This document shows positions 1 to 7,932 of a DNA stretch of 22,324 nucleotides, one piece after another. Every line of letters begins with the position of its first letter. Positions within the stretch are counted from its first letter, which is position 1. The notes below the pieces were generated by a model. It was not told where the DNA came from. It did no database searches and saw only the letters and a program-made list of their open reading frames with translations. The stretch lies in contig ASNI01000016.1 of the NCBI GenBank assembly GCA_000404785.1, forward strand, positions 1 to 22,324, given 5' to 3'. Made by a program: the position numbers and the translations under genes. The DNA is from Cloacimonetes bacterium SCGC AAA252-N17. GTDB taxonomy: Bacteria > Cloacimonadota > Cloacimonadia > JGIOTU-2.

Positions 1-6
1 GAATAA

Positions 7-129
7 TTACCAATAAAATTCTATATATCACACTTCAAAATCCAAAATCCAGATATTTATGCTTTGTTGAAAGATGAAGTACAAAAACATACCGCTAATC
101 CCCCAACTGGGGTTTTTAAAGTGAACTCA
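7..129 (+). pseudogene. Out-of-frame prodomain fragment of the C10 peptidase gene
   Basis: This stretch lies upstream of the long C10/beta-helix reading frame. In the frame starting at position 7 it reads as protein-like sequence (LPIKFYISHF..., then NPDIYALLKDEVQKHTANPP, then GVFKVNS). The main reading frame runs open back to position 120 and reads LIDAKNNNLSPFEKAKDEW from 126, which continues this peptide naturally. The two halves are one base apart in frame, with a TAA at 117-119 in the main frame. C10 (streptopain-type) peptidases carry a propeptide of this kind before the catalytic domain, so I infer one broken gene. A further TAA at 4-6 interrupts the fragment near the window edge. It could be true decay or a sequencing indel. 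Confidence 0.55.
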
Positions 130-242
130 TTGATGCAAAGAATAATAATCTATCCCCATTTGAAAAAGCAAAAGACGAATGGGAAAGATTAACTGTTGAT
201 TCTAATTCTTTTATAAGAACTGATTATAGAGATGTTTCACCT

Positions 243-3200
243 ATGCTTACTACAATTTGGGACCAGGGACAATATTTTAATACTTCTTGTCCTGTAGATA
301 CTGCTGGTCCAGATGGTCATGTTTTAACTGGTTGTGTTGCCACAGCAATGGCACAGGTTCTTAATTATTGGGAACATCCCTGGCATGGGGAAGGTTCACA
401 TTCATATACAAATTCTCCTTATGGCACATTAACAGCAGATTTTGAAAATACAATATACAACTATGATAATATGCAGGACACTGTTTCAGCTTATAATAAT
501 GATGTAGCTACACTTATGTATCATTGTGGTGTTTCTGTAAATATGGATTATGGTCCTGATGGTTCGGGAGCCTGGGGTTGGTGTGACCATTCTGTATCAA
601 ATGCATTGAAAGATTATTTCTATTTTGATGATGATGCGCATCATATCGTGAGATCTGCACATACAATGGACTGGTGGCGGAATAGAATGAAAGATGAATT
701 GAATGCTGGAAGACCAGTTGTTTATGGTGGTCAGGATAATGATGAAGATGCAGGTCATGCCTGGGTGATTGATGGATATGGTGGTGATTATTTTCATATG
801 AACTGGGGTTGGTCAGGTTCAAATGATGGCTATTTTCTTATTGATAATCCGGCTCCAGGTGGTTTCAATTTTGATGACTATATGCATGCATGTGTTAATG
901 CAGAACCAAAAGTAGCACATTTAGATGGAACATGGGACCTTGCAGGAAGTCCGTACTATATTGACTATGACCAGGTAATAGATGAAGATGATTTACTTAC
1001 GATTGAACCTGGTGTGGAAGTTATGTTTAGAGGAAGATATAGGTTAATAGTAAATGGAACCTTATTGGCTGAAGGTACACCGGCAGATTCAATCACTTTT
1101 GATGCTGATAATACTTTGATCGGTTGGAAAGGTATTCGTTTTTTTGATACAAATGAAACAGAACAGGATACATCAAGAATATCGTATTGTAATTTAATGC
1201 ATGGAATTGCAAAAGGCGGATATGACCTTCAGGAAACTCGTGGTGGAGCTATTTATTGTACAAATTCATCAGCACTTGTAATTGAGAGCAGCAGCTTCTC
1301 CTGGAATTTTGCTGGTGATGGTGGTGCAATCTGCCTGAAAGATACTTCCAATATTATCATTAATAACAGTGTTATTGAATGGAACACTCCTGAAATTGTG
1401 GGGGGTGGTATAGTTTGTGACCATTCTAATCCTTCTTTAGATAATGTTACAATCAGTGGAAACAATGCTTCTTGGCATGGTGGTGGAATTGTCTGCAAAC
1501 ATGCAAGCCCGACACTGACAAATTTGACTATTTCAGATAACACAGCAAACAATTATGGTGGAGGAATATTCTGTGATGATTACTCCAATCCAGATCTTAA
1601 TAATGTTACAATTAGTAATAATGAAGCTAATGCTAATGGTGGTGGAATGTATATTTCCTCTTATTCTAATCCTGTGCTGGATAGTGTTTATATTTTCGAT
1701 AATACTGCAACTTATGGTGTAGGTGGTGGTATGTCCATTTGTGGTGTTTTTGGTGTTTGCCAACCCTCAATTAGCAATGTTAAAATTTATGATAATACTG
1801 CAAATTATTCTGGAGGTGGTGGAGGTGGTGGAATTTATTGTGGTGTTGACGCTCGTCCTTATATCTGTTTATCACAGATATATAGAAATATTGCAGATAA
1901 AGGTGGTGGGATATACTGCATTGATACAGATTACACAGAATTGGAAAAAGTTACAGTTGCCAATAACTGTGCGTATGACGGACCCGAAATATATGTCGAT
2001 AATTCAAATATTATTTTATTAAGTACGATCGTATGGAATGACTATTATGATTGGGCTGATGTTTATTTAGATAATGGCGGTACAGTAACAGCTACTTATT
2101 CTGATATTCAGAATGCATCAGGTGAACCCTGGTTTGGATATGGGTGCATTGATGCTGATCCCTTATTTACTGATCCTGAAAATAATGATTATACGCCAAG
2201 CTGGAGTGGTTATCCATTGCCGGATGAAGATAAATCTCCCTGTATTGATGCTGGTGCCCCAATTTCTCCTTATGACCCTGATGGAACAATCGCTGATATG
2301 GGAGCTTTGTATTTCCACCAATCATTTACACCATTAAGCGGTGGGAACATAAACGGAACTTTACTTGCAGCAGATAGTCCGTATTTTGTAGATGGAGATC
2401 TGACCATCCCGGCAGGAGACCAACTAACTATTGAACCTGGGGTTAGTGTTATTTTCAGAGGACATTATAAATTTGAGGTAAATGGCAGTCTCCTTGCAGA
2501 GGGTTATGAACACATCAGAATCAATATTGCAGCACAAGATACACTGGAAGGATTCAAAGGTCTGAGATTCATAAATACAAATACAGCTCGACAGGATTCC
2601 TCTAAATTAGTTAATTGCAGAATAACTTTTGGAAATGCAGATCTTTATCCGTATCAAGGTGGTGGAATGTTTTTTAATAATTCATCAAATGTTCGTGTTC
2701 AAAACTGCTTGATAAATAAAAACAGGGCAAACACTTACGGAGGTGCAATTTATTGTTCTAGCACTTCTACGCCCAGGTTGATAAATAACATCATAACCGG
2801 GAATAATGCTCTATACGGTGGTGCAATTTACAGTAATGGCGGAGATTTTAACTTAAAGGGTGGAGAAATTTATAACAATCTTGCTGAATATGGAGGAGCG
2901 ATATATCTTAATGCTGCTAATCCTCAAATCTCTGGAACGACTATTCGAAATAATATTGCTACCTTGTTTGGCGGTGGGTTTTATATGTATGCTAATTCAA
3001 ACCCGGTATTTGATTCTTTTAATCGATGTAATATTTATTTGAATTATGCTAAAGCAGCAGGTCTGGATTTCTATGGTTATGTCTGGGGTGGAACTAAAAG
3101 TGTTATTGTTGATACTTTTACTGTAATGTATCCTGATGATCATTTTATATATCCTTTTGATAGCTTTACACTCGATATTTTGCATAGCAAAATTCAGCAA

Positions 3201-4865
3201 TATGATTCAGACCTTTATGTGAGCACTTCCGGTTCTGACAACAATTCAGGCACTTCTTCTTCTGAACCTTTACAGACAATGCATATGGCGTTATTGAAAG
3301 TAATGGCTGACAGCCTGAATCCAAGAACTATTCATTTGGAAAATGGTACATATTCAACATCTGCAACCGGCGAGAACTTCCCGATTAATTGTAGAGAAAA
3401 TGTTTCAATATCCGGTGAAAGCGAGAGTTTTACTATTTTAGATGGCGAAGATCAAACAGGAATTTTATATTGTTACGACGATAGTAATTTCACATTAGAA
3501 AACCTGAAAATGCAAAATGGTTATGCTGAAAAAGGTGGTGCAATCTACCTGGAAAACAACTCAAATCCCAGTATTATAAATGTCACTTGCTGGTATAATG
3601 AAGTAACTAACGATGGAGGAGCTATCTATTGTTTTGATAATTCCAGCCCAAATTTAACGAATGTAACTATTTCCAATAATACTGCATCTAATGGTTATGG
3701 CGGTGGAATTTGCTGTAGAGTAGGTTCCAGCCCGTCTCTTGACAATGTTCAAATTAATAATAATTTTGCTTATTCAGGGGGTGGAATATGGACAAGGAAT
3801 GATTGTCATTTAATATTGAACAATGTATCATTTGATAACAATTCAGCAAGTCTTAATGGTGGTGGTTACTCCATTAATTACAATTCAGACCCTGTCTTGA
3901 ATAATGTTACATTTACAAATAATGATGCTGAATATGGTGGTGCTATTCATATATGGTATTATTCAGACCCACAATTGTATGATGTAACCATTACATTAAA
4001 TGATGCAAGTAGACAAGGAGGAGGTATCAATTTTTACCATACAGTAAATTTAGATATTACAAATTCTTCTATTACGAACAACACTTCGTGTAACGGCGGT
4101 GGAATTTTTGGAACCACCTGGTCAACATTAAACATTAAAAATACAGAATTTATCAATAACTCCGCTGATTATCATCCTCATCTCACTGATAATGGAGGAG
4201 CATTATGTTTAACTGATGTTACTACGACTATTGTGAATACAACTATAGGTTTTAATGATTCTTTTGATGATGGTGATGGAATTTATTGTAGTAATTCAAA
4301 CATATCATTAATAAATTCAATTTTATGGGCAGATACACTTATTTATTCCGGCGGCACTGTCAATGCTACTTATTCAGATATTCAGTATGGAACAGGTCTA
4401 TCCTGGTTTGGAACAGGATGTATTGATACAGACCCTTTATTTGCTGATGGTTTACATTTGGCTGATAGTTCTCCCTGCATTAACGCAGGAAATCCTGACA
4501 CAACAGGTTTGAATCTTCCTGAATATGACCTGGATGGAAATCCGAGGATAGTAAATGGAATAATTGATATGGGATGTTATGAATATCAAGGTGGAACTCT
4601 GTCTGCCCCAACAAATGTAACAATATCAATTTCATCAGATTCTGTTCATATTGAATGGGATGCAGTTACGGGAGCAACATCATATAAGGTTTATTCATCA
4701 GATAATCCATATTCAGGGTTTGATGTAGATACAACTGGCGAATTTGATGGGCCAACTTGGACTGCTCCAATATCAGTGGAGAAGAAATTCTATTATGTAA
4801 CTGCAGATAATACCCCACCTGCAGTGATGTTGAATAAAGGAAGTAGAAAAGTTAGAAAAAGATAA
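243..4865 (+). CDS. C10-family (streptopain-like) cysteine peptidase with beta-helix repeats and Fn3 domain, 5' and 3' ends damaged
   Basis: Secreted protease/adhesin-like protein of about 1540 residues as read from position 243. Residues 1-205 are a C10 peptidase domain: catalytic Cys31 in TGCVATAMAQ, catalytic His172 in GHAWVIDGY, and the NWGW motif at 187-190. Residues about 229-690 form a right-handed beta-helix rich in 23-24-residue 'NVTISNN.A..GGGI' turns, closed by a choice-of-anchor-Q-like 'SPCIDAG' module. A second helix follows from about 700, then a DUF1565-like segment from about 990 (LYVSTSGSDNNSG), a third helix, another SPCINAG module (about 1410) and an Fn3 domain (about 1454-1530). 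The ATG at 243 has no Shine-Dalgarno and lies inside the peptidase domain. The frame is open back to 120, so this is not the true start. The C-terminus is a basic tail (KGSRKVRKR) with no sorting domain. It may be a pseudogene or carry indel errors. Confidence 0.85.
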   Translation: MLTTIWDQGQYFNTSCPVDTAGPDGHVLTGCVATAMAQVLNYWEHPWHGEGSHSYTNSPYGTLTADFENTIYNYDNMQDTVSAYNNDVATLMYHCGVSVNMDYGPDGSGAWGWCDHSVSNALKDYFYFDDDAHHIVRSAHTMDWWRNRMKDELNAGRPVVYGGQDNDEDAGHAWVIDGYGGDYFHMNWGWSGSNDGYFLIDNPAPGGFNFDDYMHACVNAEPKVAHLDGTWDLAGSPYYIDYDQVIDEDDLLTIEPGVEVMFRGRYRLIVNGTLLAEGTPADSITFDADNTLIGWKGIRFFDTNETEQDTSRISYCNLMHGIAKGGYDLQETRGGAIYCTNSSALVIESSSFSWNFAGDGGAICLKDTSNIIINNSVIEWNTPEIVGGGIVCDHSNPSLDNVTISGNNASWHGGGIVCKHASPTLTNLTISDNTANNYGGGIFCDDYSNPDLNNVTISNNEANANGGGMYISSYSNPVLDSVYIFDNTATYGVGGGMSICGVFGVCQPSISNVKIYDNTANYSGGGGGGGIYCGVDARPYICLSQIYRNIADKGGGIYCIDTDYTELEKVTVANNCAYDGPEIYVDNSNIILLSTIVWNDYYDWADVYLDNGGTVTATYSDIQNASGEPWFGYGCIDADPLFTDPENNDYTPSWSGYPLPDEDKSPCIDAGAPISPYDPDGTIADMGALYFHQSFTPLSGGNINGTLLAADSPYFVDGDLTIPAGDQLTIEPGVSVIFRGHYKFEVNGSLLAEGYEHIRINIAAQDTLEGFKGLRFINTNTARQDSSKLVNCRITFGNADLYPYQGGGMFFNNSSNVRVQNCLINKNRANTYGGAIYCSSTSTPRLINNIITGNNALYGGAIYSNGGDFNLKGGEIYNNLAEYGGAIYLNAANPQISGTTIRNNIATLFGGGFYMYANSNPVFDSFNRCNIYLNYAKAAGLDFYGYVWGGTKSVIVDTFTVMYPDDHFIYPFDSFTLDILHSKIQQYDSDLYVSTSGSDNNSGTSSSEPLQTMHMALLKVMADSLNPRTIHLENGTYSTSATGENFPINCRENVSISGESESFTILDGEDQTGILYCYDDSNFTLENLKMQNGYAEKGGAIYLENNSNPSIINVTCWYNEVTNDGGAIYCFDNSSPNLTNVTISNNTASNGYGGGICCRVGSSPSLDNVQINNNFAYSGGGIWTRNDCHLILNNVSFDNNSASLNGGGYSINYNSDPVLNNVTFTNNDAEYGGAIHIWYYSDPQLYDVTITLNDASRQGGGINFYHTVNLDITNSSITNNTSCNGGGIFGTTWSTLNIKNTEFINNSADYHPHLTDNGGALCLTDVTTTIVNTTIGFNDSFDDGDGIYCSNSNISLINSILWADTLIYSGGTVNATYSDIQYGTGLSWFGTGCIDTDPLFADGLHLADSSPCINAGNPDTTGLNLPEYDLDGNPRIVNGIIDMGCYEYQGGTLSAPTNVTISISSDSVHIEWDAVTGATSYKVYSSDNPYSGFDVDTTGEFDGPTWTAPISVEKKFYYVTADNTPPAVMLNKGSRKVRKR

Positions 4866-4920
4866 GAAATTATTGACGAAAGAAAAAGCGGTTGTTAGAA
4901 AATTAGTTATAATAAAATAA
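4837..4920 (+). pseudogene. Out-of-frame remnant of a T9SS sorting-domain C-terminus
   Basis: After the stop of the C10/beta-helix frame, the frame one base on reads LLTKEKAVVRKLVIIK and then TAA at 4918-4920. The next gene, an intact T9SS cargo, ends TEEKSSIQKLVIIK. Nine of these last 14 residues are identical and both stop at the same place. The body of the sorting domain (PNPF and GIY motifs) is absent, so a deletion plus a frame change is inferred. This explains why the large protein ends in an odd basic tail. Confidence 0.5.
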
Positions 4921-4955
4921 ATCGTCTATCGTAAGTTTTCGGAGGATTTGAATAC

Positions 4956-4961
4956 AGGAGG
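4956..4961 (+). promoter_or_regulatory. Strong Shine-Dalgarno for the second beta-helix gene
   Basis: AGGAGG sits 5 nt before the ATG at 4967, and a second GGAGG lies about 15 nt further upstream. It fixes the start of the 874-residue protein. Confidence 0.75.
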
Positions 4962-4966
4962 ACGAA

Positions 4967-7591
4967 ATGACAAAAATGCTCATTATCGGAATGGGAATAC
5001 TATTCCTATGTAGCGGAGTACTCTCAGCAACGATTATTAATGTTCCTAATGATTACCCGACAATTCAACAAGGTATCAATGCTTCTGAAGATGCCGATAC
5101 GGTTCTGGTTCAACCCGGGACCTATTTTGAAAACATTAATTTTAATGGGAAGAATATCACCGTTGCCTCATTATTTTTAATCACCCAAGACACAAGCTAC
5201 ATTTCGGAAACCATAATTGATGGAAATTATGAAAACAAAGTGGTAAAATTTGTTAATGGTGAAAATAGAGATGCAAGAATGATTGGATTTAAATTACAAC
5301 ATGGTGCTCTAGGTGGTGTATGGTGTGATAATTCAATGCCAACTATTTCAAACAATATCATTATTGATAACGAGGGGAGCTGGCCTATTGTATCCCGCGG
5401 TATTAACTGCCGTGAAGCATCACCAAAAATTATTAATAATACAATTTCGTTAAATGATGGTGGTATCAGTGTTAATATCAGCTCAAATCCTATCATTGCT
5501 TTTAATAAAATTTCATCAAACAGATTTGATGGCATATATATTACTGATTATTCATATCCTGTAATTTACAATAATCATATTTGTAATAATTCTCATGCTG
5601 GAGTTTGGTGTCACAATAACGCATATCCGATTATTAGCAATAATATAATTAGCGAAAATAATGAAGATGGAATATATAGTCGATATTCTTCATCATTTAT
5701 TGTTAACAATACGATTGCATCAAATGTATTATCTGGAATATATTCTTTCGGAGCAGAAGATATAATAAAAAACTCAATTATATGGGGTAATAGTACAAGT
5801 TTTACATTCACAGGTCCTATCTGCACATCCTCTCTGTCTTATAATTGTATAGAAGGTGGTTTTCCTGCACAAGGTATAAATAATGGTGGAAATATTTACT
5901 CTGATCCATTATTTTTACCAAATAGTAACTATATGTTACAACCGGGTAGTCGATGCATAAATAGAGGTGATCCTTGTAACCTCTACAACGACATAGATAC
6001 TAGTAAATGTGATATGGGCGCTTATGGCAATAACGGCTTAATACCTAGTTTTTCTTCATATAATTTTGGAAAGGTTTCTACTCATTCAACAAGTTACAAA
6101 GATGTAACTCTGGAAATTAATAATTTTCGATCTACAACTGTTACTATCGTTAACGCTTCATTTTCAAATCCGTCTTTTAATTTAATTAATACAACTATTC
6201 CAATTATTATCGAACCCTTTTCATCATTCTCAACAACTATTCGGTTTTCACCACAATTTATTGGAAATATTGTTGATAGTTTATCTATTTATAGTAATGA
6301 TTTTATTGGTAATATACCTGCGAAAATTCGCTTTGAAGGAGAGGGGGCTGAATATACTGAAATTTCAGGTCAAATATCTGGTATATTACCTGCTAATTTA
6401 ATTTATCATGTTATCGATGACTTAACAATTCATGATGATGATACATTAGTAATTGAATCGGGTGTAAAATTAAAATTTTATCCTTATAAAAAACTAATTG
6501 CATACGGTGCCTTAGTAGTAAATGGAACTAAAACAGACAGCGTACTATTTATAAAACTTGATGATAATTCTATTTCATGGGGAGGGATTTCATTATATAC
6601 CAGTAATAATAATTTTTCAGATGATTATTTGAATTATTTGATTATTGAGCATTGTAACTCTAATCCTGCTATTATGATTTATAATGCATCTCCAACAATT
6701 ACTCATTGTACTATTTCAAATTGTTTTGGTTATGGAATTACTTCTAAGTGGGGTAGACCTATTATCTATGGTAATACAATCACTTTTTGTTTGGAGGGAG
6801 GTATAAAATGTGATAATTCATGTCCATATATTATAAATAATAAAATAGTTGATTGTGGTAAAGGTATTTGTTGCATTGTTACATCTTCATCTATAACTCA
6901 TTTCCCTCGTTTGTTAAATAGTACAGTTTCAATGTGTAATTATGGTATATTTTGTGAAAGTGATGATGATTGTATTAGTTCACCTGAAATTATTAATACT
7001 ATTGTTTGGGATAATATTACTAATTTTGGATTCCAAGAAATAAACAATCCCATAATTTCATATTCTTGTTTAGAAGGGGGTTTTCCTTCACAAGGAACAA
7101 ATGCTGGGGGAAACATTTATGAAAACCCATTGTTTAATGATCCAGAAAATGATGACTATCATCTAACCCAATATAGTCCATGCATAGATGCAGGAACCCC
7201 AGACACAACTGGTCTTAATCTTCCACCATTTGATTTAGATGGAAATCCTCGTATTTATAACGGCAGGATCGATATGGGTGCCTACGAATGGCAGGGAGTT
7301 GCTATCGATGATACAATTCATTATTATGACGCAGTAACACTCCATCAGAATTGTCCCAATCCCTTCAAAACCTTAACACAAATTTCCTTTTCTCTTCCCC
7401 ATCCTGAAAAAGTAAAAATCCAGATATACAACCTCAAAGGTCAACTTGTCGAAACACTGCTCGATGAAAATAAGCAAGCAGGAATACATACTATCGAGTG
7501 GAATTCTGAGACCATTTGCTCTGGAATTTATTTCTGTAAATTATCAACTGAAGAAAAATCCTCAATTCAAAAATTAGTGATCATTAAATAA
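4967..7591 (+). CDS. Secreted right-handed beta-helix protein with T9SS type A sorting domain
   Basis: Large cell-surface or secreted protein of unknown ligand, 874 residues. A signal peptide spans residues 1-21 (cleavage near VLSA|TII). A DUF1565/PbH1-like beta-helix follows (PTIQQGINAS then DTVLVQPGTY), with many 'I.NN.I' turns to about residue 340. Residues about 362-460 look like an ASH/choice-of-anchor-D immunoglobulin-like domain (FGKV..., then FSPQFIGNIVDSLSIYSND). A second short beta-helix follows, starting with the same 'LTI..DDTLVIESGVKLKF' cap seen in the upstream protein. Next comes an SPCIDAGTPDTTGLNLP module, and from about residue 791 a T9SS sorting domain (NCPNPF, YNLKGQLV, CSGIYFCKL, ending KLVIIK). 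Such proteins are exported by Sec and carried across the outer membrane by T9SS. It follows the damaged C10 gene by about 100 nt and is probably a relative that kept its export signal. Substrate unknown. Confidence 0.85.
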   Translation: MTKMLIIGMGILFLCSGVLSATIINVPNDYPTIQQGINASEDADTVLVQPGTYFENINFNGKNITVASLFLITQDTSYISETIIDGNYENKVVKFVNGENRDARMIGFKLQHGALGGVWCDNSMPTISNNIIIDNEGSWPIVSRGINCREASPKIINNTISLNDGGISVNISSNPIIAFNKISSNRFDGIYITDYSYPVIYNNHICNNSHAGVWCHNNAYPIISNNIISENNEDGIYSRYSSSFIVNNTIASNVLSGIYSFGAEDIIKNSIIWGNSTSFTFTGPICTSSLSYNCIEGGFPAQGINNGGNIYSDPLFLPNSNYMLQPGSRCINRGDPCNLYNDIDTSKCDMGAYGNNGLIPSFSSYNFGKVSTHSTSYKDVTLEINNFRSTTVTIVNASFSNPSFNLINTTIPIIIEPFSSFSTTIRFSPQFIGNIVDSLSIYSNDFIGNIPAKIRFEGEGAEYTEISGQISGILPANLIYHVIDDLTIHDDDTLVIESGVKLKFYPYKKLIAYGALVVNGTKTDSVLFIKLDDNSISWGGISLYTSNNNFSDDYLNYLIIEHCNSNPAIMIYNASPTITHCTISNCFGYGITSKWGRPIIYGNTITFCLEGGIKCDNSCPYIINNKIVDCGKGICCIVTSSSITHFPRLLNSTVSMCNYGIFCESDDDCISSPEIINTIVWDNITNFGFQEINNPIISYSCLEGGFPSQGTNAGGNIYENPLFNDPENDDYHLTQYSPCIDAGTPDTTGLNLPPFDLDGNPRIYNGRIDMGAYEWQGVAIDDTIHYYDAVTLHQNCPNPFKTLTQISFSLPHPEKVKIQIYNLKGQLVETLLDENKQAGIHTIEWNSETICSGIYFCKLSTEEKSSIQKLVIIK

Positions 7592-7736
7592 GATTAAATT
7601 CACTAAGAATTATATAAATTTGATATAACATATATCATTCACACAGCGATTCTAACCGATTTATAAATACGTTACTTTCGGCAAATTTATTCTATCTGCC
7701 TGATAGTAAGGAAATTACACATTTTCTAAAAATTTT
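7592..7736 (+). other. AT-rich intergenic region upstream of the sigma-54 promoter candidate
   Basis: No credible ORF is present. A perfect short inverted repeat GATATA-ACA-TATATC lies at 7622-7636, about 100 bp before the sigma-54-like promoter. That is a usual distance for an activator site of an NtrC-type protein, but a 6-bp AT-only repeat is common by chance. No terminator for the preceding gene was recognised. Confidence 0.35.
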
Positions 7737-7752
7737 TGGCACGATATTTGAC
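7737..7752 (+). promoter_or_regulatory. Sigma-54 (-24/-12) promoter candidate
   Basis: TGGCACG at 7737-7743 and TTTGA at 7747-7751 give GG-N10-GA. This matches the sigma-54 consensus TGGCACR-N4-TTGCW in the -24 box, spacing and -12 G; only the C after the -12 G differs. Transcription would start near 7762. An NtrC-like sigma-54 activator is encoded at 14951-16303, so the cell has the machinery. Transcription from it is inferred. Confidence 0.6.
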
Positions 7753-7788
7753 TAATAAAAAAGAAAAAAGTACATAGAGGTGTTAAGA

Positions 7789-7857
7789 ATGAAACATAAT
7801 TCAATTATTTTATTATGGAAAGAAAGAAAAAAGCTATATAACCTCCCTAAGAAATAA
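7789..7857 (+). CDS. 22-residue leader peptide / small ORF
   Basis: A short frame from ATG 7789 to TAA 7857 encodes MKHNSIILLWKERKKLYNLP followed by KK. GAGG at 7777-7780 stands 8 nt before the ATG, a proper Shine-Dalgarno. It sits just downstream of the sigma-54-like promoter, and its last codons run into the hairpin at 7831-7865. It could be a leader peptide that controls readthrough, a true small protein, or coincidence. No family recognised. Confidence 0.4.
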   Translation: MKHNSIILLWKERKKLYNLPKK

Positions 7858-7865
7858 CATAGCTT
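7831..7865 (+). promoter_or_regulatory. Leader hairpin with anti-Shine-Dalgarno-like loop
   Basis: AAGCTAT (7831-7837) pairs with ATAGCTT (7859-7865) around a 21-nt loop holding ACCTCCCT, which resembles the 16S rRNA anti-Shine-Dalgarno sequence. It overlaps the 3' end of the small ORF, so a translating ribosome would open it. Confidence 0.35.
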
Positions 7866-7869
7866 CACA

Positions 7870-7902
7870 AAGGGAAGCGTCCCCCGCTTCCCTTCCCTTT
7901 TT
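7870..7902 (+). terminator. Intrinsic terminator or attenuator before the PDZ/barrel gene
   Basis: AAGGGAAGCG (7870-7879) and CGCTTCCCTT (7885-7894) form a perfect 10-bp stem with loop TCCCC, followed by CCC and TTTTT. The U-tract is short and displaced by three C residues. It lies between the sigma-54-like promoter and the PDZ gene, only about 30 nt before that gene's start. It would either end a short transcript of about 140 nt or act as an attenuator. Confidence 0.6.
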
Positions 7903-7932
7903 CAAATTTTCAAATAATGAAAGGAGAAACAA

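Noticed and set aside
112..122. TTTTAAA-like run that might be a programmed -1 frameshift site for the C10 gene
   Set aside because: A -1 slip there lands on the TAA at 117-119 in the new frame, so it cannot join the two peptides. The shift must lie after 120, where no slippery heptamer is seen.
514..822. Minus-strand open frames inside the C10 peptidase region
   Set aside because: They are His/Asn-rich mirrors of the coding strand, without Shine-Dalgarno sites or recognisable domains.
1253..1860. Dense short repeats that could suggest a CRISPR or satellite array
   Set aside because: The units are protein-coding beta-helix turns in one frame, imperfect and without spacers.
7622..7636. GATATA-ACA-TATATC as a definite NtrC-type enhancer site
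   Set aside because: The distance is right, but AT-only 6-bp arms are expected by chance in this AT-rich DNA, so it is only mentioned within the intergenic entry.
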